Counted from the first letter of the stretch, positions 17,443-27,014 are shown. The stretch: 64,000 bases of DNA from Clostridium_AD frigoriphilum (GCF_036541405.1 NZ_JAZHFS010000005.1:62001-126000), one strand, 5' to 3'. Notes: generated by a model not told the origin, from the sequence alone. Translations and numbers: made by a program.

Positions 17443-18234
17443 TCATAATCCACAAATGAAATTATTTATTTCTTTGTTAACATCATCATAATTATCCGCA
17501 TTAGAAAAATGTGACGCACCTTTGATTATATGAAGCGGATAGCCCTCTTTTTTCGACCACGCTTCACAATACTGCTTTACTTTTCCTATTTTGTCATATT
17601 CACCCACCAAAATTAGAACAGGGAAATTATAATGTACTGATTCTTTTCTATCAAAAACTCTACCATAAGCTATGCCCATTTGTTCAACAATATCTGACTT
17701 GCTCAAAGGCTTTAGCATTTTAAGCATCATATCATAAGCATATTGTGTTTTTGAAACAGATTTTGCAATACTATTACGCAACCTTTTATCAGTAAAACAT
17801 CTTGCTATGGGTTCAACCTGTTTCAACCACCATCTGTCTAATACAGAATAGTAGCACAAGCCTAATGGTGTAGTATCTAAAGCAATAAACGCAGTTACTT
17901 TACCTGGATATTGTATTGCAAATTCTTGACTTGGGTATCCACCCATTGACATGCCAACCAATATTACCTGCTGAATATTCTCACCATCAAGTATTGTTTT
18001 CAATTCTATAGCAGTATTTTCATAAGAAAAATTAGTATAAGGACGAGATTCTCCATGCAAAGGGACATCCCATGTAATAACAGTATATTTATTTGAAAAA
18101 TAGTCAACCTGTTTATCAAACATCATATGATTCGCAGTTAACCCATGTGTGAAAACAATGCATCTTGCATTTTCAATTTTGTTTATCCAATAATGAGTTG
18201 TCCCACGCTCCGATTTTACACTTTTATGTTCCAT
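17443..18234 (-). CDS. Alpha/beta-fold hydrolase
   Basis: 263 aa. The nucleophile elbow GMSMGG carries Ser96, an HGL oxyanion segment is near residue 30, an acid is likely in LVGEYDKIG near residue 213, and the histidine is likely in IKGASHFSNADN near residue 244. The ribosome site is GAGGT. The family covers esterases, lipases and peptidases, and the substrate is unknown. It lies next to a second unrelated-looking alpha/beta hydrolase on the same strand. Confidence 0.85.
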   Translation of the reverse strand: MEHKSVKSERGTTHYWINKIENARCIVFTHGLTANHMMFDKQVDYFSNKYTVITWDVPLHGESRPYTNFSYENTAIELKTILDGENIQQVILVGMSMGGYPSQEFAIQYPGKVTAFIALDTTPLGLCYYSVLDRWWLKQVEPIARCFTDKRLRNSIAKSVSKTQYAYDMMLKMLKPLSKSDIVEQMGIAYGRVFDRKESVHYNFPVLILVGEYDKIGKVKQYCEAWSKKEGYPLHIIKGASHFSNADNYDDVNKEINNFICGL

Positions 18235-18320
18235 ATTTAATTTACCTCACTTTAGCAAAATATAAATAATATTTAACTCTCCATATCAATAGGTTTGGAT
18301 TCATAAACACATATAGATTA

Positions 18321-19079
18321 TTATTCTTTTATATTATTCGAAAAAAGTTGTTGCAGTAAATCAAGATATTTCTCTGGATAGATTAGACTTATTTCTCCAT
18401 GTCCACTTTTCTTTATTATCTTCAAAAAACTGCCATTAATAGTTTCATGAAGTAGCGAAGCAGATTTTTTCATTATTGATAATTCTTTTTCACCAACTAA
18501 TATTAATACTTTTGCTTTTGTATTACACAAAGTTTTCGGCATTGGATAATTCCCATTACTTTTAGTAATATTTATTAATGATTCCTTCGTAATTTTTGAA
18601 CTTTCTTCATAATAGGTCTCAAACAAATCATCTGGTACGTTTAGTGTCTTGGCCTGTAGCTTTGCAAACCACCTTTTTTTAGTTAGCCCATAACACATAT
18701 TATATATTGGTACAGCTAATGCACTTGCAAGCTTCATTGGATAAACTAAAGCACTTTCTATAACAGCATTATCCGTAATATCTTTTTCTCTAGAAAGTAT
18801 TTCAACAGTTATTTGAGCACCGATAGATAGACCACAGATTGCAAAAACTTTTCCATTATAATTGTCTTTTATATATTTAATAACCTGCTCACCCGATTTT
18901 TTTATACTTATAAAATTGGTATCAAATGCATCGCCTTGTCCATCAATAATAGGTGTTACAATATAATATTTTTTTTGTAAAACCTCAATTTGTGGTTTCC
19001 ATGACCACCAAGACAATCCACCCCCATGAAGAAAAATAATAACAGGCATACTTCTATTTCCAAACTCTTTAAATATCAT
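18321..19079 (-). CDS. Alpha/beta-fold hydrolase
   Basis: 252 aa when started at the ATG of MIFKEFGN, which has GGAGGGGGAG upstream; an in-frame ATG 10 codons earlier has no such site. It shows the FLHGGGLSWWSW oxyanion region, nucleophile Ser85 in CGLSIGAQ, an acid candidate in LVGEKEL, and a His in KKSGHGEISL. It lacks a signal peptide, so it is probably cytoplasmic. Substrate unknown. The gap to the next hydrolase gene is about 86 bp, so co-transcription is likely. Confidence 0.85.
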   Translation of the reverse strand: MIFKEFGNRSMPVIIFLHGGGLSWWSWKPQIEVLQKKYYIVTPIIDGQGDAFDTNFISIKKSGEQVIKYIKDNYNGKVFAICGLSIGAQITVEILSREKDITDNAVIESALVYPMKLASALAVPIYNMCYGLTKKRWFAKLQAKTLNVPDDLFETYYEESSKITKESLINITKSNGNYPMPKTLCNTKAKVLILVGEKELSIMKKSASLLHETINGSFLKIIKKSGHGEISLIYPEKYLDLLQQLFSNNIKE

Positions 19080-19231
19080 GTGCTCTCCCCCTCCATAGAT
19101 TACCCCCATTTTATTGAGCTACTCTACCTCTGCTGAGATATAATAGGTTTAGAATTGATAATATCCTACCATTTTAAGAACGTTAATAATATTATTTATC
19201 AACTTCTATTAAGTTTATAAATTCAATAACA

Positions 19232-19684
19232 TTACTTTATATATTCAGTAACTAAATCAGTAAAAAGAATGCCTTCTAAATGATCTATTTCATGGCAAAA
19301 ACATTTTGCTAAATCTCCTGTACCAGTCAATATAATCTCATCACCATTTTCATTCAATGCTTGCACAGTAACCTTTGCAGGTCTTTTTAACTTTCCAAAT
19401 GTATTTGGAATGCTTAAACATCCCTCTGTAACTTCTTGAATACCTTCATGCTTAATTATCCTTGGATTAACTAGTTTTATAAGTCCTTGCCCCATATCTA
19501 TTACAACTAATCGTTTTAATATTCCTACTTGTGGGCCTGCTAATCCTCCACCATTTTCTGTATTATACATAGTTTCTGCCATATCACTTAGTATTTGTCT
19601 TATTTTATCATCTACCAATTCAACTATTCTGCTCTTTTTTCTTAATATTTCATCATCGAAAAGTCTAATTTGTCTTAATGCCAT
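19232..19684 (-). CDS. def: Peptide deformylase
   Basis: 150 aa with all three deformylase motifs: GGGLAGPQVG (residues 45-54), EGCLSIP (Cys89) and HEIDH (131-135), which bind the catalytic metal. It removes the formyl group from nascent N-terminal methionine. It overlaps the 3' end of the upstream XRE regulator gene by 20 bp and has an AGGGGGTG ribosome site inside it, so it is co-transcribed. This is not the usual def-fmt neighbourhood, so it may be an additional, regulated copy. Confidence 0.94.
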   Translation of the reverse strand: MALRQIRLFDDEILRKKSRIVELVDDKIRQILSDMAETMYNTENGGGLAGPQVGILKRLVVIDMGQGLIKLVNPRIIKHEGIQEVTEGCLSIPNTFGKLKRPAKVTVQALNENGDEIILTGTGDLAKCFCHEIDHLEGILFTDLVTEYIK

Positions 19685-19922
19685 TTAAAATACACCCCCT
19701 ACTTTGTTGTGCTCTTGATTTTCTTACACTTTCTTTAAAGAGAAAAATTTCCTCTATAGGACTGTGGAAGGTCTTACAAATATCATAAGCTAACCATATA
19801 GACGGCTCAAATTTTTCTGTTTCAATGGAATTAATTGCTTGTCTTGATACACCTATAAGTTCTCCTAATTGTTCTTGTGTTAATCCAAGTGATTCACGAA
19901 ATTCTTTTACTCTATTTTTCAT
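19665..19922 (-). CDS. XRE-family transcriptional regulator
   Basis: 85 aa from the ATG of MKNRVKEFR, which follows GGAGGCG; the frame opens 9 codons earlier without a site. A Cro/C1-type helix-turn-helix spans residues about 5-58 (LGLTQEQLGELIGVSRQAINSIE region, two helices). It lacks a sensor domain, as is common for small YozG/YvaO-like regulators, and has a short basic tail. It overlaps def and probably controls the XRE-def unit. Confidence 0.88.
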   Translation of the reverse strand: MKNRVKEFRESLGLTQEQLGELIGVSRQAINSIETEKFEPSIWLAYDICKTFHSPIEEIFLFKESVRKSRAQQSRGCILNGIKTN

Positions 19923-20094
19923 TAATTGACGCCTCCATAATGTTAACATTATATTGTAAAATATAACATTATTTTATTTCCATATCAAGTCAACCTTACA
20001 TAATATAGAATAGTTAAACTTGTTATCTATAACAAACTTCGAGTTTATCTACAATGATATATGCATCGCTCTTTTATGCTTTAGATAACCTTAT

Positions 20095-20141
20095 ACAAAT
20101 AAAAATAACATGCTAATTAATTTTATAATTAGCACGTTATT
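20095..20141 (-). terminator. Terminator after small membrane protein gene
   Basis: Minus-strand stem AATAACGTGCTAATTA/TAATTAGCATGTTATT with one mismatch and a 6-nt loop, followed by TTTATTT. Confidence 0.75.
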
Positions 20142-20183
20142 GCCTTCTGCTTCTCTTTTATATTTTACAACATTTATGAATTT

Positions 20184-20474
20184 TTATACTCCCCAAATGA
20201 GAGTTCCTACATACATAAGAATCATTGGCCAAAATAGTAATATAACATTAATTGCTATTAAAAATACCCCTAATTTTGTTTTATGTTTAATTAATCCAAT
20301 TATTGAAAGGATTCCACCAATAATTGCAAATATAGATGGTCCGAAATATAATAATAGTCCTTCTAAACGTGTAGAATGAGTCGGTATTAGTTGAATAAAC
20401 TCATTTACTAATACCAAAAGGGATACTATTAAAATGCCTAATGAACATTTTGTAAATATACTTTCTTTTTTCAC
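20184..20474 (-). CDS. Small membrane protein of unknown function
   Basis: 96 aa starting at a GTG with AAGGAGGT upstream. Three hydrophobic segments are visible at about residues 11-30, 41-62 and 68-93, with a short loop in between, so it should be an integral membrane protein. No family was recognised. It lies alone between the XRE-def genes and palindromic repeat copy B and has its own terminator. Confidence 0.7.
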   Translation of the reverse strand: MKKESIFTKCSLGILIVSLLVLVNEFIQLIPTHSTRLEGLLLYFGPSIFAIIGGILSIIGLIKHKTKLGVFLIAINVILLFWPMILMYVGTLIWGV

Positions 20475-20582
20475 AGACCCATACCTCCTTAAACTATAAA
20501 TAGTTTCACTTTTTCACAATTTAGTTTATTATTTTTTTATGTATTATCACTCTTAGGTTATTATTACGATGCTACATACTAA

Positions 20583-20817
20583 TATGACTTTCTCGGTCAG
20601 TGACTCAAAATAAGAAGAGCAGAAACAATTGAAATTCTATTTAAAATTCTTCTCTTGCAAATATAAAATTCTCGTGAGACTGCTACAAGCAGTCTAGCGA
20701 ACCGGCTGAAAGCCGAATGTGAGCGAAAGAGAATTTTCTATTTGCAAGAGATTAGAATTTCTCAATGGAATTTCATGTTTCAAACTCTTATTTGGATTCA
20801 CAAAAACGAAAGTCATA
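20583..20817 (-). repeat. Palindromic dispersed element, copy B
   Basis: Same element as copy A but reversed in the window. Terminal inverted repeats are TATGACTTTC/GAAAGTCATA. Read on the minus strand the core is CGGCT-TTC-AGCCG, GGTTCGCT, then hairpin AGACTGCT-TGT-AGCAGTCT. The hairpin stem differs from copy A at most positions yet still pairs. It starts 8 nt after the cbiT stop in the cbiT reading direction. Confidence 0.88.
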
Positions 20818-20825
20818 GGAATACC

Positions 20826-21389
20826 CTATATTTTTTTCCCAGTTACCACAAATATAGGATTATTAGCCATTAACATATAACTCTTTCCTTTTGTTTTACT
20901 TACTTGAATTTGTACACATTCTACTTCATATTTTAACCCTTTTAAAGCTTCCATAGCCTTGTATACATTATTTATAGTTATAAAGTTTAAAACAATATTT
21001 TTGCCTTTTTTAAGTTTATCTCCATACTTTTCAATAATGTCAGCTATATTTCCACCACTTCCGCCTACAAATATAGCGTCAAATTCTCCTATTATGTTTG
21101 ACTCTATCTCCATAGCCTGGTCATTTATTATTTCTAAGTTACTTGTCTTAAACTTTTCTTTATTTTGTTTTAAAACCTCTAACGCCTCATTATCTTTTTC
21201 TATAGCTATAACTTTACCATTTTTACAGATCTGCGCTATCTGAATACTTACAGATCCTGTTCCAGCGCCAATATCTATAACTCTATAATTATCTTCAAGT
21301 TCTAGCTTTACTACACTTAATATTCTTACTTCTTCCTTTGTCATTGGGCAATTGCCCCGTATAAATTCATCGTCTTTAATAAACCTCAT
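20826..21389 (-). CDS. cbiT: Cobalt-precorrin-6B C15-methyltransferase (decarboxylating)
   Basis: 187 aa class I SAM methyltransferase with motif I DIGAGTGSVSI at residues 39-49, DAIFVGGSGGNI in the middle and the N-terminal DDEFIRGNCPMTKEEVR typical of CbiT. In anaerobic corrin synthesis CbiT methylates C15 and decarboxylates the C12 acetate. The gene stands alone, without the cbiE that is normally adjacent, and the rest of the corrin-ring genes are not in the window. A palindromic element follows its stop. Confidence 0.92.
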   Translation of the reverse strand: MRFIKDDEFIRGNCPMTKEEVRILSVVKLELEDNYRVIDIGAGTGSVSIQIAQICKNGKVIAIEKDNEALEVLKQNKEKFKTSNLEIINDQAMEIESNIIGEFDAIFVGGSGGNIADIIEKYGDKLKKGKNIVLNFITINNVYKAMEALKGLKYEVECVQIQVSKTKGKSYMLMANNPIFVVTGKKI

Positions 21390-21493
21390 ATTTTTGGACC
21401 TCCTGATTTATTCCACTACAATATATATTTCTATTATACAACAGAAGCATATATTTCAGAAATCTTCTTTTAGTTTATACGGAAATTAATTTT

Positions 21494-22825
21494 TTACTTT
21501 TCACTATGTTTTACAACCGCCGCTTCCCCAGCCTCTTTATCCGTAACTTGCTTTATTTGCCTAGATAATCTTCCACCACAGTTTCTACAAAAATTATCAG
21601 TTATATTGTTCACTTCACCGCAGTTCCAACAATACGTAATTTCTTTAACGTTGTTTTCTTGATGTGGTTTTTTTCTTTGTTTGTTAAACAACTCTACCAC
21701 CCTATTTTTAAAACTAACGACACTTTCTGATTTAAAAAAATATTTCAATGCTATAAATGAAATGAATCCTGTAATTACTGTATCAATTAATACAATAGGT
21801 AAATTATCTGCAGAAGAAGGTATCATTACTAATTTCGAGATTGTAACAAATGAAAAAGCTATAGCAATGGCATTATATTTTTTTCTTGCAAAACATAAGA
21901 TGCCTATAAATAGTAATAATGAAATATTACCATCTCTTAGTCCACTCGCCATGAATAAAGGATATATAATTACTATGAAGCATGCAAAGTATAAAATATA
22001 TTCAACAAATGGCATTATATATTTTAGAATTTTAATGGAATATAATGCTCCCTCAAGATTCACTGATACTTCATTCAAGGTTAGTCCATTTGTTTTTTCC
22101 ATAACAATTAAATTTTCTATTTCAATTTTATTTTTTACCTTTTCAAAAAAATTGCTACTTGATTTCATTGATGAGTCCTTTATTGATGAAACAATTAGCG
22201 TGTTATTTTGTGAGTTATCTTCATTTACAATACTAATTTTCTTATTTGTTGCAAATTGCAATATCATTCCAAATATAGCAAACAAAACACCTATAATTAT
22301 ACTAGTTGCAAAACTGCTTATGTCTAATATTTTAGCTAAACTTATTCCCGCAATTAATCCACCTGATAAACTTGTGGAAACAATTATTACTGGTCTTACA
22401 AAAAAAACACTTAATACCCCTAAAACCAATGCCATAATAATTCCTAATGTAACCGCCTGTGTAATTACATAGCCTAATAAAAATCCCATAACCCCACAGA
22501 GTATAAAAATACCTACTTTATACAATTTAAATGTTATAAATGCGCCTAGCAAAGCAGATAGTATAACAATTAACATCGCCATACCTGCATTGCCCGAGCT
22601 AGTATTAACAACTACTCCACCCATTATTCCAAATGTAAAAAAGCCACAAACAGTAACCCAAAACTTAAACAGCTTATACCCTAAAAAACATTGTAAGAAT
22701 GTAAATAAAAACGTTACGACTGCAATAATCCTTATACATTCGCTAGCAAAACCACTGATTCCAGTGGGATCTTCTACCATAGAATTAAGCTGTTGTAAAA
22801 CAGCCAAAAATCCAGATATTCGCAT
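21494..22825 (-). CDS. Multi-spanning membrane protein with DUF4203-like repeats and C-terminal zinc ribbon
   Basis: 443 aa from the ATG of MRISGFLAVL, which follows AAAAGGAG. The first 180 residues hold about six Gly-rich hydrophobic helices in the style of DUF4203/TMEM198 proteins (FLGYKLFKFW ... MGGVVV ... FKLYKVGIFILCGVMGFLLGY written in pieces). A hydrophilic stretch follows at about 195-255, then four more helices. The tail carries two CxxC pairs (YCWNCG and FCRNCG) that should bind one zinc. Function unknown. It is monocistronic, lying between cbiT and the hem operon. Confidence 0.75.
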   Translation of the reverse strand: MRISGFLAVLQQLNSMVEDPTGISGFASECIRIIAVVTFLFTFLQCFLGYKLFKFWVTVCGFFTFGIMGGVVVNTSSGNAGMAMLIVILSALLGAFITFKLYKVGIFILCGVMGFLLGYVITQAVTLGIIMALVLGVLSVFFVRPVIIVSTSLSGGLIAGISLAKILDISSFATSIIIGVLFAIFGMILQFATNKKISIVNEDNSQNNTLIVSSIKDSSMKSSSNFFEKVKNKIEIENLIVMEKTNGLTLNEVSVNLEGALYSIKILKYIMPFVEYILYFACFIVIIYPLFMASGLRDGNISLLLFIGILCFARKKYNAIAIAFSFVTISKLVMIPSSADNLPIVLIDTVITGFISFIALKYFFKSESVVSFKNRVVELFNKQRKKPHQENNVKEITYCWNCGEVNNITDNFCRNCGGRLSRQIKQVTDKEAGEAAVVKHSEK

Positions 22826-23001
22826 AAAACCACTCCTTTTATAATAATTTTGCATATGGTATATGAGATTATTTTTATATCACAATTTGTTTTCTCTTAA
22901 TAGAGTATTCAACTTAATAAGCATATATTTATAACTTTTGGAGAAATCAATAATTAAATCATCTCCTGGGTCGCTGTAATATTAAATAACCTATGTTTAT
23001 T

Positions 23002-23048
23002 AAAAAAGTGCTCAAGTGATTTAAAATTAATCACTTGAGCACTTTTTT
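23002..23048. terminator. Terminator of the cobQ-hemL operon (bidirectional)
   Basis: AAAAAAGTGCTCAAGTGATT/AATCACTTGAGCACTTTTTT, a perfect 20-base stem with a 7-nt loop, located 40 bp after the hemL stop. U-runs on both strands. Confidence 0.9.
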
Positions 23049-23087
23049 AGAAAAAATGAAACAGCAAATAAGGTTATTCTTAACTTC

Positions 23088-24362
23088 TTATAATTCAAAA
23101 CTCCTAAATGCCTCTAAGAATGATTCAATATCCTTATCCATATGTTTAGTGCATAAGAATATTGCTTCAAATTGAGAAGGTGCAATATTTATCCCACTTT
23201 TTATCATATGTTCAAAATATCTTGCAAATAATTTTGCATCACAAGTTTTAGCATCCTCAAAATTCTTAACTTCACTCTTCTTTGTAAAGAAAGCTGTAAT
23301 CATTGAACCACATCTATTGACTACCATAGGTATCCCTTTTTCTTTTGCAATTTCTAGTAATCCCTTTTGAAGTTTTTGTGATAGCTTTTCCATGTTTTCA
23401 TAAACACTTGGATTGTTATAAAGCTTAGTTAAGCTTGCATAACCTGCTGCCATTACAACTGGATTTCCAGACATTGTACCAGCTTGATAAACTGGTCCCA
23501 TAGGTGATAACATCTCCATTATTTCTTTTTTACCACCATAAGCACCACAAGGAAGTCCGCCTCCCATGATTTTTGCATAAGTAATTAAATCAGGTTGTAT
23601 TCCATATATGCTTTGTGCCCCTTTATATGCTACCCTAAATCCACTCATTACTTCGTCAAAAATAAGTAGACTCTTATATTTATCACATATTTTTCTAAGT
23701 TCTAATAAAAACTCTTTCTCTGCTGGAATAACTCCCATATTACCTGCTACTGGTTCAATAATTACGCAAGCAATATCATCACCATATTTCTCAAACAAAA
23801 CTTTTACACTTTCTATATCATTGTAATTTGCTATTAATGTATTTACAATACTTTCTTTAGGAACCCCTGCAGAACCTGGTATTCCCTCAGTAAGCACTCC
23901 TGAACCTGCTTCGACTAAAAATCCACCAGCATGTCCGTGATAACATCCTGCAAATTTAATCATTTTATTCTTTTTTGTATAACCTCTTGCAAGTTTTACT
24001 GCACTCATAGTAGCTTCTGTACCTGAATTAACCATTCGAATCATCTCTACGCTGTCTACAGTTGAACAAATATGTTTTGCAAGTTTTAATTCTATCTCTG
24101 TAGATGCACCAAAAGCAATCGCCTGGGCTGCAGTATTTTGTATAGCTTTTACTACATCATCATCACAATGCCCAAGTATCATAGGACCCCAAGCACATAC
24201 GAAATCTATGTATTTATTACCATCTTCATCATAAATGTAAGCCCCTTTACCTTTTTTAATAATCGGAGGAGTTACAGCTACATCTTTATATGCTCTTACT
24301 GGACTATTAACACCACCAGGCATATACTTCTTTGATTCATTAAATATATCTAAATTTCTCAT
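23088..24362 (-). CDS. hemL: Glutamate-1-semialdehyde 2,1-aminomutase
   Basis: 424 aa, full length. It converts glutamate-1-semialdehyde to 5-aminolevulinate in the C5 route and uses PLP/PMP. Visible motifs are MPGGVNSPVRA, NSGTEATMSAVKLAR, CYHGHAGG, IFDEVMSGFRVA and the PLP lysine in TYAKIMGGGLPCGAYGG. AGAGGAAA precedes the start. It is the last gene of the riboswitch-controlled operon. Confidence 0.96.
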   Translation of the reverse strand: MRNLDIFNESKKYMPGGVNSPVRAYKDVAVTPPIIKKGKGAYIYDEDGNKYIDFVCAWGPMILGHCDDDVVKAIQNTAAQAIAFGASTEIELKLAKHICSTVDSVEMIRMVNSGTEATMSAVKLARGYTKKNKMIKFAGCYHGHAGGFLVEAGSGVLTEGIPGSAGVPKESIVNTLIANYNDIESVKVLFEKYGDDIACVIIEPVAGNMGVIPAEKEFLLELRKICDKYKSLLIFDEVMSGFRVAYKGAQSIYGIQPDLITYAKIMGGGLPCGAYGGKKEIMEMLSPMGPVYQAGTMSGNPVVMAAGYASLTKLYNNPSVYENMEKLSQKLQKGLLEIAKEKGIPMVVNRCGSMITAFFTKKSEVKNFEDAKTCDAKLFARYFEHMIKSGINIAPSQFEAIFLCTKHMDKDIESFLEAFRSFEL

Positions 24363-24463
24363 AGTAATTTCCTCTTTTCTAAATATTTGATTTTAATTCT
24401 TTCCCCTCAATAGATATTTAGGACTCAATTATCTATAATAAATTGTAAACCTCAAGTTCACAA

Positions 24464-25429
24464 TTACTCTTTAAGCCACTTACATAAATCAATTGCATAA
24501 TAAGTAATTATCATATCTGCTCCTGCTCTTTTCATAGATAAATGCATTTCCATAGCTATAGCTTTTTCATCAATAAAGCCCATCTTTGCAGCAGCTTTTA
24601 CCATTGCAAATTCTCCACTAACACTATAAGCGGCTACTGGAACATCATGTCTATCTCTCGACCATCTCACTACATCTAAATATGATAATGCTGGTTTAAC
24701 CATTATAATATCTGCGCCCTCTTCAACGTCAGCATCTATTTCTCTCATGGCTTCTCTTATATTTGCTGGATCCATTTGATAAGCTTTTCTATCTCCAAAT
24801 TGTGGCGTTGAATTAGCGGCTTCTCTAAAGGGGCCATAAAACGCTGAGGAGTATTTTGCACTATAAGCCATTATTAATACATCTTTATATCCATTACTAT
24901 CTAAAAGTTCTCTTATTGCAGCAACATGTCCATCCATCATATCAGATGGCGCTACCATATCAGCTCCAGATCGAGCATGAGATAATGCTATTTCTGCTAT
25001 ATATTTTAGACTCTTATCATTATCAACTTTCGTTCCCTCTAGTATTCCACAATGTCCATGACTTGTATATTCACACATACATACATCAGTTATTATAACT
25101 AAATCTTTTGATATTTCGCGAACTTTTTTAACTCCTCTTTGAATTATGCCATTTTTATCGTAAGCACCGCAGCCTACTTCATCTTTATGATCCGGTAATC
25201 CGAATAAAATTACTCCACGTACTCCTACCTTGATAACCTCTTCAATAATCTCATGAAGCCTATCTAAAGAAAAATGATAATTCCCTGGCATTGAAGATAT
25301 CTCTTCTTTAATATTTTCACCTTCTACTACAAATATAGGAAATATAAAATCTGATGGAGTTAATACTGTTTCACGTACCAAATCTCTTATATATTTTGTT
25401 TCTCTTAATCTTCTATTTCTTTTGAACAA
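24464..25429 (-). CDS. hemB: Porphobilinogen synthase (ALA dehydratase)
   Basis: 321 aa. It condenses two 5-aminolevulinate molecules. The cysteine-rich zinc site DVCMCEYTSHGHCG is present, so this is a Zn-type enzyme. The Schiff-base lysines are in MAYSAKYSSAFYGPFR and MVKPALSYLD. The start is a TTG with AGGAG upstream. It follows cobA/hemD after a 127-bp gap containing a direct repeat. Confidence 0.95.
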   Translation of the reverse strand: MFKRNRRLRETKYIRDLVRETVLTPSDFIFPIFVVEGENIKEEISSMPGNYHFSLDRLHEIIEEVIKVGVRGVILFGLPDHKDEVGCGAYDKNGIIQRGVKKVREISKDLVIITDVCMCEYTSHGHCGILEGTKVDNDKSLKYIAEIALSHARSGADMVAPSDMMDGHVAAIRELLDSNGYKDVLIMAYSAKYSSAFYGPFREAANSTPQFGDRKAYQMDPANIREAMREIDADVEEGADIIMVKPALSYLDVVRWSRDRHDVPVAAYSVSGEFAMVKAAAKMGFIDEKAIAMEMHLSMKRAGADMIITYYAIDLCKWLKE

Positions 25430-25484
25430 AGTTATCCACTCCTAGTTAAATATATTTTAATGTTATCCACAATTTATTATTAAG

Positions 25485-25526
25485 TAATCACAAAATTGTT
25501 ATTAAATAATCACAAAATTGTTATTA
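25485..25526. repeat. Direct repeat between cobA/hemD and hemB
   Basis: TAATCACAAAATTGTTATTA occurs twice (25485-25504 and 25507-25526) with a 2-nt spacer. It is AT-rich and lies within the transcribed gap; no function is apparent. Confidence 0.7.
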
Positions 25527-25556
25527 ATAATCATTTTCTCTACTATTAAATCATTA

Positions 25557-27014
25557 TTACATTTCTAAAAGTTTATTTATAACACCTTCTACGCTATAAA
25601 CATCACATATAGTTGGGTTCACTCCTACGTCTATTAGTGCTTTTGCAGTTATTGGTCCTATAGCAATTGCTTTTTTAGATTGTATAGTTTCAATTCCTAC
25701 CATCTTAATCATATTTTTAACTGTTGATGGTGAAGTAAAGACTATTACATCTACATCTTCAATTCCATTATCAGATTTTAATTTACCACAAATAGTTTCA
25801 TAAGTGAAAACTTCCTCAACAATGCATCCGATATTTCTTAATGCTTCAACTAAATAAGGCCTTGCATCTTTTGACCTAGGTACTAACACCTTGTCATATT
25901 CTTTTACATAACCCCTCATTTTATCAAACAAACTCTCAGCAACAAAATGATCTGCCACAATATCTGGTATAATGCCTCTGTTTTCAATAGCCTTCGCAGT
26001 AGCTGGTCCTATTGCTGCAACTTTAGCTTTAAGTTTTCTAACATCAAATTTGATATCTCTTAAGTAATCAAAAAAGTAATTAACTCCATTTACACTTGTT
26101 AATGTTATGAAATCATAACCCGTAAGCCTCCCCTTGCATTTTTCTAAGTTAATTGAAGTATCTTTAAATTCAATAGAATTTATTTCAAACACCTCTGCTC
26201 CTAAATCTATCAATTCTTCCCTTAATTCTTTTGCTTGAGCTTTTGACCTAGTTATACAAATATTCTTACCAAATAGCGGTTTCTTCTCATACCAATTAAA
26301 TTGATCATTAAACTGGATTACTTCTCCTACTACAATAATACAAGGAGAAGATATTTCTGCTTCTTGAACCTTGCCTATAATATCTATTAAAGTTCCTACT
26401 ACCTTTTTTTGCTTCGATGTAGTTCCTCTCATTATTACTGCGCAAGGTGTACTTTTATTTTTTCCATTAAATATAAGATTTTGTGCTATCTTTTCTAAGT
26501 TTTTAAATCCCATCATAAACACTAAAGTTCCACCAAGGCTTGCAACTGCCTTCCAATCAATCTCTAGTTTTTCCGCACTCATAGCAGTGAATACATGAAA
26601 ACTTTGAGCTATTCCTCTATGAGTTATAGGTATTCCAGCATAACTTAGTACTGCTATTGGCGAGGTTATTCCTGGTATAACTTCGAATTCAATATTTTCG
26701 CTAAGAAGAGCTAAGGCTTCCTCTCCACCCCTTCCAAATACAAATGGATCTCCGCCCTTAATCCTTCCAACAATGTTGCCTTCTTTAGCAAGAGTTACTA
26801 ACATATCATTTATTTCATCCTGAGTTTTATAATGACACCCTGGCTCTTTTCCACAATAATATATTAAGCAATCTGCTTTTAGATATTTAAGTATACTAGT
26901 ACTCGCAAGCCTATCATACATAACCGCTGTACATTTTCCAAGCATTCTTATAGCTTTAAGAGTTATTAACTCCTCATCTCCTGGGCCTACTCCCATTAAA
27001 TAAACCTTTCCCAT
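25557..27014 (-). CDS. cobA-hemD: Uroporphyrinogen-III C-methyltransferase / uroporphyrinogen-III synthase fusion (CobA-HemD)
   Basis: 485 aa, two domains. Residues about 1-240 are the SAM-dependent methyltransferase that makes precorrin-2, with VYLMGVGPGDEELITLKA, KGGDPFVFGRGGEE and PGITSPIAVLSYAGIPITHRG in pieces. Residues about 250-485 are uroporphyrinogen-III synthase (GKNICITRSKAQAKELRE, FTSPSTVKN). The fusion is common in clostridia. The ATG of MGKVYLMG is chosen because AAGGAGTGG sits at the right distance; an ATG three codons earlier is closer than ideal. It follows hemC by 28 bp. Confidence 0.95.
   Translation of the reverse strand: MGKVYLMGVGPGDEELITLKAIRMLGKCTAVMYDRLASTSILKYLKADCLIYYCGKEPGCHYKTQDEINDMLVTLAKEGNIVGRIKGGDPFVFGRGGEEALALLSENIEFEVIPGITSPIAVLSYAGIPITHRGIAQSFHVFTAMSAEKLEIDWKAVASLGGTLVFMMGFKNLEKIAQNLIFNGKNKSTPCAVIMRGTTSKQKKVVGTLIDIIGKVQEAEISSPCIIVVGEVIQFNDQFNWYEKKPLFGKNICITRSKAQAKELREELIDLGAEVFEINSIEFKDTSINLEKCKGRLTGYDFITLTSVNGVNYFFDYLRDIKFDVRKLKAKVAAIGPATAKAIENRGIIPDIVADHFVAESLFDKMRGYVKEYDKVLVPRSKDARPYLVEALRNIGCIVEEVFTYETICGKLKSDNGIEDVDVIVFTSPSTVKNMIKMVGIETIQSKKAIAIGPITAKALIDVGVNPTICDVYSVEGVINKLLEM

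Noticed and set aside
21681..22472. 263-codon open frame on the plus strand opposite the DUF4203-like gene
   Set aside because: It is the complement of a hydrophobic coding region; no start signal or recognisable domain, while the minus strand has both.
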